The notes under the pieces are model-generated. The model was not told where the DNA came from and searched no databases. It saw nothing but the letters and a program-made list of their open reading frames with translations. This document shows, in pieces, positions 52,988-61,649 of a stretch of DNA of 64,000 bases. Positions within the stretch are counted from its first letter, which is position 1. Each line of letters opens with the position of its first letter. Both the position numbers and the translations under genes were made by a program. Source of the DNA: Chrysogorgia sp. JL179-B06 (taxonomy: Eukaryota > Cnidaria > Anthozoa > Scleralcyonacea > Chrysogorgiidae); assembly GCA_035772405.1 (NCBI GenBank), contig JAYKKM010000451.1, forward strand, positions 1 through 64,000, written 5' to 3'.

Positions 52988-53649
52988 TATAGAATGGCCC
53001 ATATTTTTTCGCATCGATCAATTTTATATTTTCGCCTGAATTTTTCATCATCGTTGTAAGTCGGCTAAACAACACACATATCAAATTTTAAGCCAATTTG
53101 GTGAATTATTTCCTACATTTCTAAACACGGTGAATTTTGACCTTTTTGACCCACATGCACAGAACCTATTGTCTTTGTAGTGTATAGATAGCTTGCGTAT
53201 ATATTTAAAAGTATGAGCTCCCGTGCGGGTGGACCGGTGCGGGTGGGATCTCTGCAGAGACTCTGCTTCGGGTAACCCTTACATAATTCCTCTCATTGAG
53301 GGGGGTAGGGGGGAGCAGAGAAGGGGGTTCATTTTTTGTCACTGACCATTTTTTTGCTTTGTTAAACTGTATTTACATTGATTATTTTCAATTCAACAGA
53401 TAATAAACTGCTTTTCCTTTCACGCTTTTTCTTCGATTATTTTCAATTTACCTATTATTGCTTATTAACTCTTTCCCTACGGCTGAAAAACATCAAAAAT
53501 TGAACGACCACGTTGTTCTATTGATATCTCTTGAAATAACCATAACTGTTGCGAAAGCTATACATTTTCTGGAAGCCCAATAAACCGGCTTTTACTTGTT
53601 CTTTTAAATTTCCCGAACAAAACACATTATGTTAATATAAATTAGCATT
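52988..53649. other. Spacer between direct repeats
   Basis: 662 bp without a recognisable gene. It contains a G/A-rich stretch (GAGGGGGGTAGGGGGGAGC, ~53295) and TTAACTCTTTC (~53465), the inverse of the GAAAGAGTTAA that ends each direct repeat. Could be an LTR-like arrangement too short for a full retroelement, or a local duplication. Confidence 0.5.
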
Positions 53650-53918
53650 AATTATCATAAATCAGGTTGAAAAATTTACATTTTTCCAGAAAAGGCCATC
53701 TTGCACGCCCGCATAGCATCTTGAAAACTCAAAAGGCCACCAATCGCAGAGTTGTTTATGAAATCAAATCAAACTTGGCGTGTGCGTGGATTTCATGTTC
53801 CTGGCGCTTGTCGAATTTCAATTTTTAATCATGCGTTACCGTGTGCCGTGTTTTTCGATTGACGACTTTGCGGGTCATCAACGACCCATTTTAACTACGC
53901 CCGTAATGAAAGAGTTAA
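53650..53918 (+). repeat. 269-bp direct repeat, copy 2
   Basis: See copy 1; ends GAAAGAGTTAA at 53918, exactly where AT-rich Polinton-like DNA of the second element starts. Confidence 0.9.
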
Positions 53919-53977
53919 ACAACATATAAAAAAGAAAGATTTGAAAAAAACTTTTAAACATTGTTATTAAACATAAA

Positions 53978-54581
53978 ATGGTTTTTACATTTCAAAAATG
54001 TGTATATTATTTGTCTTTTGTATGTTGGGCTTCATTTACAAGAATTTATGAAGATTCAATTAATATCAAAAGTTGTAACGTAAAATGCTTGATGCGATAT
54101 ACGTTGGAATTGCTGAATTATACATATATCAACAGCACTTAATGTTATATGATTTTAGTTTTATGAACAATAAAACAACAGTTAAAATAATCGTGTTCAA
54201 TTTATTTAAATCGCAATTTTATACTACAGATATCGCTTATAATGAATATATCGATTATATATAAATTATTGAAATTGATGATTTACTATATGTAAAAATT
54301 AAGTTTAATGAATATGATATACCCATGTTAAATAAAAATAAATTAAAAAAAGTTATAAAAGTATTGGATTTTTTTTTTGCTTACTTCATAATGGCAACTA
54401 AACAACAACAATGGTTTAATCATAGCGCTTCAAAATGTTCACATTATACACCATCGGATGAAATAGCTACAATTACTATCTAATATCTAATTTTAATTTT
54501 ATCTAAATATCTAATTTTACAATCGATCCAGTAATAAATCAAAATCCAATAACACGTAAAAGAAAAGATGGTAGTCTAATA
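53978..54581 (+). other. Small unassigned ORFs at the truncated left end
   Basis: ORFs of 54 aa (53978-54142) and 40 aa (54142-54264) overlap as TAATG, and a 30-codon frame (MATKQQQWFNHS) starts at 54391. The TAATG coupling is typical of this element, so they may be remnants of real genes, but none matches the intact Polinton recognisably. Confidence 0.35.
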
Positions 54582-54857
54582 ATGTTAAAAAACACAAAAT
54601 TAAAAGATAAACAATTTGATGGACAACAAATGTTATTGTTTGAAAAAAGAATTTTATTTAAATATGATATAGACAAGAATAAAGAAATATTACACCACTT
54701 AAAAATGGAAAGAGAAATATTTCCTAATGTTTTGCTTAAAAGAAACACCGCAGAAGCTCAAGAATACATTCAATTTCATCTTTCATATGGTAGTGACGAC
54801 GACGTCATTTTGACTGCAGAAAATATAATAAATATAAAATTATTTGAAGAAAAATAA
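54582..54857 (+). CDS. Second-copy relative of the post-penton protein (91 aa)
   Basis: Starts MLKNTKLKDKQFDGQQM. DGQQMLLFEKRILFKYDI and EIFPNVLL align with the distal part of 30891-31259, and EYIQFHLSY...NIKLFEEK aligns with the broken 31256-31375. It is probably 5'-truncated: homologous sequence begins only partway into the left copy's gene. Ends in TAATG overlap with the next gene. Confidence 0.5.
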   Translation: MLKNTKLKDKQFDGQQMLLFEKRILFKYDIDKNKEILHHLKMEREIFPNVLLKRNTAEAQEYIQFHLSYGSDDDVILTAENIINIKLFEEK

Positions 54858-55087
54858 TGAATAACAATTTAACATCTGACGAATATTTTAATTTACTTAC
54901 TGGAAAATGTAAAGGAAAAAATTATTCTTCTAACTATTTTTATGTAAAACGTGAAAAAAAACAAAAAAAACATACTCAAGATGATATTTTATTAACTTCT
55001 AATATTGGTCTACCGCATACTTTAAACCCTGATTATCAAAAAAAAATAGTACCAAATAAAGGAGCAAAAAAAGAAAAATTGATCTAG
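54857..55087 (+). CDS. Second-copy small conserved capsid-block protein (76 aa)
   Basis: Intact counterpart of 31374-31628: MNNNLTSDEYFNLLTGKCKG, NYSSNYFYVKREKK, DDILLTSNIGLPHTLNPD. This proves the reading of the shifted first copy. Basic, no known fold. Confidence 0.6.
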   Translation: MNNNLTSDEYFNLLTGKCKGKNYSSNYFYVKREKKQKKHTQDDILLTSNIGLPHTLNPDYQKKIVPNKGAKKEKLI

Positions 55088-55242
55088 ATTAATTACGTTC
55101 AATTTTACAAAATAGAAATTAATTGTTGTTTTTTTGTTTTAAAAAAGGAAAATATTGTAAACTATAAATTAAGTTAAAAGTAAAATAAATGTATTATTTT
55201 TCTTAAAAAAACTTGTCTTATGTGGTTATTTTTTAAAAAAAA

Positions 55243-55446
55243 ATGAAGCGAAGAAATATTATAATTAAAAAATAAATAAAAAGAAAGTCTAGATTACACG
55301 GTAAAAGAAAAAAAATACAAAAAGGTGGTGCTTTTGGTGCAGGAATGGCATTAGGAATGTTTTTACCTCAGGTGTTGGGTACAGTCGGAAAGATATTAAA
55401 GATTAACATTTTAAAAAATGAATTCAAAAGCTGTGGAAGAGGTTGA
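55243..55446 (+). pseudogene. Second-copy pX-like basic protein with QKGG site, shifted
   Basis: ATG at 55243 (TTTTTAAAAAAAAATGAAG) opens MKRRNIIIKK then stops; the conserved part, KKIQKGGAFGAGMALG and MFLPQVLG, is in another frame and runs to 55446, overlapping the MCP start at 55418. Same layout as 31729-31897. Confidence 0.6.
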
Positions 55447-56349
55447 ACAACATGATGTATTATTTTCTGCACCTTTACAATTATTTACTTCTAAACCCTA
55501 CAATAATACATTTATTGAATTTTCTGAGTGTGAGATTGTACCAACTCCTAAAGACCTGACTGCAAATGTGGTTACGTTCACAAGACACGGAAACGCTGTC
55601 GGTGTCTTAAAAACAAGCGAAGTCAAAATTTTTGCTAAATTGTCATTAGTACATAAAACAACAGGAGCTATTGCAGGCACTGCTGCTGCTGGAGGGAAAT
55701 CAATTTTACCGTTACCCCTTCAAACAATGTGGAAAACAAAAGAATTAAAAATAAACGATACTTTAGTTACTACTTTGGGAAATATGTCTCATATGGTTTC
55801 AATTATTAAATATTTATCGTGTGAATATAATCCGAAACGCGATGGATGTAAAGATATTAATTATTCTCATCTTGATACAGCACGGCAAATGGATAGTATA
55901 GTTGGATTTGAGAATGAACGGACGTTGTTAATGCTGGAGGTTATGCTAGAGTGTTGAAAAATCAAGTCAAAACAATAATTGATACAATTGATACCTCATT
56001 ATTTAGTGATGGTGGTGGGGAAATTATTATTCCTTCAGCATTTAAAATAGAATTACGTTTAACAAGAGTATTAAAATCTATTTTATTATCTGGTGCAGAT
56101 GATGCCGCTTTAAGTTTAGCCGATACAGAGCTATCTTTAGAGGATTTAAAGATTAAAATACCTGTTTTTAAACCCAACGATCAACTACGTGTAGCATTAA
56201 ATACTGGATTTGTTGAAAAACATATGGAAGCTAAATATTATACTAGTAATTATCGATGTATTAGCGAAAATATATTAGCAGGTCGAAGGACGCATCAAGT
56301 TGTCGATGCTTTTAATGGTTCGTGTCCTACAAGATTATTGATAGTTTTT

Positions 56350-58689
56350 AGTGCAAAGTTTTTTAAACTTTGCAGTATTGTTATGAGTGGCGAAAATTCA
56401 CACGATATATATATAAAGTCAGTCAGTCAGTCAGTCAGTCAGTCAGTGACCGATTTGTTAACATCCGGGGGGTGACATTATTATTTCGTAGTATTTTTGA
56501 TACTTTAATTTACTTAATTTGTGAGTGGAAAAGTGAACAATGAAGTTGCTGGACAATGAGGGCAGACCGTTAAGTGAGTTATCGATGGGTTTTCTTCGTG
56601 TCAAATTGTAATGCAGTTTGATTTCGATATCTTGAATATTTCATAATATGTCTCGAATATAAGATGTGTCCCCCCAGGTTTTATGTTAACATGCTACTGC
56701 GCACGCGCGCACCGATATACCTTCTCGAAACGTTGCAATGGTGTAGGAGGAGCGAGCGATAATATAACTTTCGAAACAGGGATTTTGTGGACTTACAGTA
56801 TTGAATATGGTGTAGGAGAAAGGATTTATTGTCTGCGGGGAAGTCTGACATATTTCAGGATATTTCTGCCACGCTCTCGAGTCAAGGTAAGCGCAGCGTA
56901 TTTGTCTTTGTTCAAAATGGCTAAATATATGAACTGTGGTATATCTGATTACTGATCAGCAAACTTAATAACATTTTGCAAGTCCTAACGGCTACAAATG
57001 ACTAAAACTACAGCTGTGCTAGTTGGTGCTACTGTGCTGGATGAACTGTTAAACAACTCAATAAATGCTAATGATGACTTGACTAAAAGTTAATTGAACA
57101 TGAAATTACCAGAAATGTGTTATATCCATATCAGGAGTTCCTATTATTTTGTACAACGTATTACATGCATGTATTGCCCAATTAAAAAGCTAAATAAATA
57201 ATTTGAAACATAACAAGTTCACGTGTCGTTTTCCTAACTACATGTACATGTTCATCCCTTGCCGTACGTTCCTTGTTATTATAAGGAAGTAACATAATAT
57301 GTTACCAACAGCTTTTCACTAAGCCGCGGTATTGCAGAATATACACAATAATATAAACTCACTTACTATACACAATATACATGTCTATTGTCAAAACTGT
57401 ATAAAACTGTATATACTTGGATTTATGCAATAAATAATATTAATACAAGAGGTGTAGCGTATATGACACTTCTGGATTTGAAGCAACGCACAACATGCAA
57501 ATCTACCAGTCTCTGTGGCTTGGCATCTCATCCCACTGCCAGGCCCTGGAGACTCCCTACTGAGTTGGTATGATTCCCTTGCCCGAGGTATCCCTTCAGG
57601 GACTGCGACGCTCCAAATGAGTTTGACCTTCCAACAACTTTACCTATCCTAGGGGGTGGTATAGCCTACAGGCCGGCGTGTGACCAAACACCGATTTGTT
57701 ATTAATGTATATTATCACTTTTGAACAACTTCTAGTCTGAATATAGTGTATATTGTGTATAATTTATAGTGTATACATATACACTATATACACACTATAC
57801 CAAACACCGATTTGTTATTAATGTATATTTATCACTTTTGAACAACCTCTAGTCTGTATATTGTGTATATAGTGTATACATATATACTATATACACAATA
57901 TACATGTCTATTGTAAAAACTGTATATACTGTATATTATCACTTTTGATCAACCTCTATAGTCTGTACATATAGTGTATATAGTGTATATATACTTTATT
58001 CAGATTGACTAGGATATAATATATGTATGTTGTTGCCTCGTTCTATGGTAAAATCCCGTAGTCATCTCTTCACAAACAACTTTATTCACATTGACTGCGA
58101 TATAATGTGTTGTTGCCTCGTTCTACGGTAAAATTCTGTAGTCGTGTCTTCGCAAACAACTTTATTCACATTGACTGATATAATATGTTGTTTCCTCGTT
58201 CTATGGTATAATATATATATTCTCCTCCACTTTCATTCAAACACTCACTATATACGTACACTATATACACTCGTGACTTTAGATGTATAATAGACATATA
58301 TTTATGTATATTTATACACAATAGACACTATATACTCTTTCGCTTACATCTAACACTCACTGTATACACTATATACATGCATATATCTCTACTGTATATC
58401 ACAATACATGGGAATATAAACAATATATTCAATCTATCAATACTGTATATATTTATACACAATTTACCTACATATACACTATATACACAATATGTATAAA
58501 CTGTATATTCTGCAATATCGCGCCTTACTCCAGCTTTTGAAGCTTAAAACCTTTTGATTTTGAACCCCCAAATTTTTACTGTAGCTATTTATTAATGAAG
58601 CACTGTTGATCAGCACTGTAAAGTATACTATCACATACTCTACTGTACATTACAACTGAACATAGTTATGTGATATGAAACTTTGCACT
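56350..58689. mobile_element. 2.34-kb transposon (copy A) in the MCP gene
   Basis: Ends AGTGCAAAGTTT (left) and AAACTTTGCACT (right) are inverted. The left end continues TTTAAACTTTGCAG, forming its own palindrome. Next come a (CAGT)n microsatellite (~56420-56448) and a ~500-bp block shared with copy B. The block ends at GTCAAGGTAAGCGCAGCG, a consensus splice donor-like site. The 3' half (57.37-58.52 kb) is dominated by imperfect GTATATAGTGTATATAC repeats. No transposase is recognisable; non-autonomous. A clean target duplication is not visible. Confidence 0.75.
57370..58520. repeat. Dense ATATACACTATATAC-type repeat inside transposon A
   Basis: Many short copies of TATATAGTGTATA and its inverse, with two longer local duplications: CAAACACCGATTTGTTATTAA (~57689 and ~57791) and CATTGACTG-GATATAATATGTTGTT-type units (~58000-58200). 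No coding signal. Confidence 0.7.
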
Positions 58690-59170
58690 ATCCTTGGGAT
58701 CTAGTTATACCTCTCGCTGATTGGAATGGGTCATATGCGCATAATATTTTTAACTTTACATGGCCCGACTACTCGAATGTTAGTGTTTCGGTAAATAATA
58801 ACACTGTTATGAAAATTACATCTCCTGAAGAAGCTTATTCAAATCTACAGAATGTTTTGAATCGAAAATATAAACATATGCCGTTTTCATTTATTGATTT
58901 TAAAAATGGATATGCAATGCTTGGATTTGATTTAACAAGCAATAAAGATTCTCATCTTAGTGTATTACCCTCACGTCCCTCAGGAAATGTAAACCTTGAT
59001 TTTAATTTTTCACAAAATACTACAGCTGGAGTATTACTTTATATCGGAGAGTTTCGAAATGAAATAAAAATAGGTTTAAAAACACCTGCAAGATTATTAC
59101 ATCACATTTAGTAAAAAAGTAAAGAACAACAATTAGCTTAAGGAATTATTAAAAAAAAATGTAAGATCAA

Positions 59171-59303
59171 ATGAAAAAAAAAAAATAATAATAATCGAAA
59201 AAAACCATACATCATAAAAGAAAAGAAAAAAGAAATAATTAATCAAATTCCTTTAAAGCGTAAACATATATTTATATATCATATAATATCAAAGTTTGGA
59301 TAA
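59171..59303 (+). pseudogene. Second-copy small basic protein after MCP
   Basis: A Lys-rich start (ATG at 59171) followed, in a shifted frame, by EIINQIPLKRKHIFIYHIISKFG to 59303, matching the tail of 33282-33412. An A12 run right after the ATG is the likely shift point. Confidence 0.5.
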
Positions 59304-59305
59304 AA

Positions 59306-59843
59306 ATGGAGATAAATAATAAAAGAAAATATGTTGTGGATGAAGAAGAAAAAGAAGAATTAAAAAGAAGCAGAAGAAGGTGAAAAAGAAAAGGAAGATG
59401 AAGAAGAAGAAGAAGAAGAAGAAGATAATGATAGTGATAGTGATAATTCTTTGACTTCTTCTGAAGATGATGATGATGAGAAAACGACAACCAAAATTTT
59501 AAATTCATTGTTGCTTTTAAATAAAATTAAAAAAGAAAAAGAAAATAAAAAGAAAAGAGATTTCTTACCATGTTTAAAAAAATATATTGAAGCAAATATG
59601 GCTACAAAACAAAAATTAATTAATGATGATTTGATTAGAAAACTTCAAGATTTATCAAAAAATATTTTAGATAATAAAATATTAGTATCCATTTTAAACG
59701 ATAATAAAACAATTCTTAAACGTTTTGTACGCGATAAAATAAAAAAAACAGATTTAAAAGTTATATTAAGTGAAGACCTTCGTTTGATTCATGTGTTTGA
59801 AAAAGCCTACAAACTGATTATAAAAGAAACGAAGAAAAAATGA
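59306..59843 (+). pseudogene. Second-copy charged protein (first), shifted early
   Basis: ATG at 59306 (MEINNKRKY) stops near 59383; the conserved part restarts in another frame at ~59385 with an acidic EEEEED...DSDSD run, then FLPCLKKYIEANM and LSEDLRLIHVFEKAYKL to 59843. Counterpart of 33417-33983, which also has an early break. Confidence 0.6.
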
Positions 59844-60582
59844 GTGGAATTAATAAAGTACAATTAGTTGATCCTAATAAATTAAATGAAATCTTAGAAT
59901 TAATAAAAAAAGATCATGTTAATAAAAATTTATTACATGGAATTAAAAACAAAGAAGAATATCAATTTTTAGAAAGTAAAGATAAAATGGAGCAAGAATT
60001 AAAAAATAAGAATAATAATCAAACTGAAGAAAATATAGTGTCTTTTTTAAAAATAAAAGAAAAAAGAAAAGCTGAAACATCTACTAATGATCAACAAGAA
60101 CCACCGGAAGAAGTGGGGAAAAGTTATGGTAGTCTAAGTGAGGGATATATTAAAGAATTCTTAAAGAAAAAAAATATTAAAACAACAGGGGATATAATAA
60201 AATTAAATAACTATGAAGTTAATTACGACGATATGGTGTATGATTTAACACACAATGTATCGAAAATTCAAAATTATAATTTGACAACTAAACAACATTC
60301 TAAAGTTTTAAAAGAATAAAAAAAATGAAAATAGGTGTTCATTATATAAGAAATCAAAAACTTCGACAACAATATAAAAATGGAAGCGATGATGAAGGCG
60401 CTTCGACACCTTTTGCGATTACTCATCAACCACAATCACCTAGTTTTAGAACGACACTTTCTAGTGGTTTGAAATCGGACTTCGATACTTATTTAACCCA
60501 AAGAGATAAAAGAAGAAAAAGATTATTCCTGTTTTATGTTTTTCAAATAAATTTTTATATACCAATGATATTAATAAAATAG
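59840..60582 (+). pseudogene. Second-copy charged protein upstream of protease, shifted
   Basis: 59840-60319 (MSGINKVQLVDPNKLNEIL, YDLTHNV) then, across the A8 run at ~60317-60325, 60325-60582 (HYIRNQKLRQQY). Counterpart of 33967-34674. Start overlaps the previous stop (ATGA). Confidence 0.6.
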
Positions 60583-61125
60583 CAAATACAAATGCTTTTT
60601 TAAACAAATATTTTTTGGGTGCTTATCCTGCAGATGTATTTCCTGAAAAAATTAAATTTCCTTCATGTTGGATTTGGAATACAGACGAATCAAAAGATAA
60701 GGGACAGCATTGGGTGGCTATTTGGGTTGATAAAAACAAACATATGTATTTTTTTGATAGTTTTGCACAAAAAGTTAGTTTTTTATAAACGAACGTATTG
60801 GATGACTTATGCTGAAAGAAATAATTTGACATTTGTTTATGATCAAAAAATTCCACTTCAATCCCGAGCAACAGTTGTATGTGGAAATTGGAGTCTTTAT
60901 TATTTACATAATAAATGTAAAAACGAAATACAACAAACACAAAAATATTTGTTATTTAAAAGCAAAAATAAAAATAAATTAATTAATGATATTAAATTAG
61001 GTCGTAAAATAGTTATACTAGGAAAGGTGATAGTTAACATTTATAATAAAAAATGTAAAAATAAAATAGAAACACTGAAAGCTAACAATCAAAGTTGTTG
61101 TTCTTTTAATAAATCAAAATTTTAA
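60510..61125 (+). pseudogene. Second-copy adenain-type protease, shifted
   Basis: The N-terminal half (PSCWIWNTDE, GQHWVAIWV, YFFDSFAQ) is in one frame up to the T6 run near 60780-60785; the second half (FYKRTYWMTYAE, VVCGNWSLYYL) is in the frame ending at 61125. His, Asp, Gln and Cys of the active site are all still encoded. The C-terminal DIKLGRKIVILG...QSCCSF extension is in frame here, unlike in the first copy. Confidence 0.8.
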
Positions 61126-61165
61126 TTAAAATATTTACAACACAATTCACAATTGTCTGTTTTAT

Positions 61166-61432
61166 TTAAAATATTGAACCCAATAATGAAAGCGCTAGAG
61201 GTTCTAAAGCTAAAGCGGGTAGAAATCCTCCTTTTTGGTTCCTTTTACGTTTCCCCACAGTACCCCCTATATGTCTAAAATTTTTCTTTTTTCTTCTTCT
61301 TTTACCGCTTATTATACGTTTTACACCCATATACATTCGCTTAGGAATATCAATATAGGTATGTTTAGCGTCTCGAGAAAAAATTTTCCAAATTTCTTTC
61401 TTACCTTTTAATTGTATTGATTTTTTTTTCAT
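61166..61432 (-). CDS. Second-copy basic protein with QKGG and hydrophobic tail (88 aa)
   Basis: Start at 61432 (MKKKSIQLKGKKEIW). A long basic region (GKRRRKKKNFRH) leads to RNQKGG then FLPALALEPLALSLLG at the C-terminus: basic part, GG site, hydrophobic LP tail, the layout of adenovirus pX. Sits between protease and ATPase like 35397-35627, but the two differ in sequence outside the motif. Confidence 0.7.
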   Translation of the reverse strand: MKKKSIQLKGKKEIWKIFSRDAKHTYIDIPKRMYMGVKRIISGKRRRKKKNFRHIGGTVGKRKRNQKGGFLPALALEPLALSLLGSIF

Positions 61433-61571
61433 CACAATAAAACTTCTAGGATCTTTGTTTGTTTTTGTCCCTTATTATTTTTTACTTATATACCCGATAA
61501 GATAACAACAAATAAAAAAGGTATTCTTTATTTATAAATTGGTGAAAATTTGTTTTACAAAATTATTATTT

Positions 61572-61649
61572 TTAACACAAATCATATACAATGGATTTTT
61601 CATTAGGAAATATATTTGTTCTTATTCTACAATTATCATATCCATTATT
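61572..61649 (-). pseudogene. C-terminal end of second-copy packaging ATPase
   Basis: The minus strand gives NCRIRTNIFPNEKSIVYDL then stop, matching the last residues of the ATPase at 35753. The gene is cut at 61649 by transposon B. The rest, if present, lies beyond base 64000. Confidence 0.85.

Larger units (their letters stand above)
55418..59111 (+). pseudogene. Second-copy major capsid protein, frameshifted and split by a 2.3-kb transposon
   Basis: Three MCP pieces: 55418-55957 (FTRHGNAVGVLKTSEVK), 55951-56349 in another frame (FKIELRLTRVLKSI, CPTRLLIVF), and ~58710-59111 (PLADWNGSYAHNIFNF to ARLLHHI). Between the last two lies the transposon 56350-58689, plus ~20 bp (58690-58709) not expected in the gene. 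Overall similarity to 31951-33249 is clear throughout. No function possible. Confidence 0.9.
53919..61649 (+). mobile_element. Second, diverged and truncated Polinton
   Basis: Contains the same central block in the same order and orientation as 30.9-36 kb of the intact element: small proteins, pX-like basic protein, MCP, two charged proteins, protease, minus-strand basic GG protein and the end of the packaging ATPase. Proteins are clearly diverged in sequence, so it is not a recent segmental copy. The left end is cut (no integrase or penton seen). The right part is interrupted at 61650 and may continue past the window. Confidence 0.85.

Noticed and set aside
57388..57573. ORF inside transposon A
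   Set aside because: No family resemblance and flanked by simple repeats; probably chance.
56350..58689. TA target duplication for transposon A (mariner-type)
   Set aside because: TA is present at both ends, but joining across a TA does not restore the MCP frame, and ~20 extra bases remain on the right, so the claim is not secure.
60619..60780. First half of the ORF 60619-61125 as an independent protein
   Set aside because: It is the wrong frame of the protease N-terminal half; the real residues, with HWVAIWV, are in the neighbouring frame.
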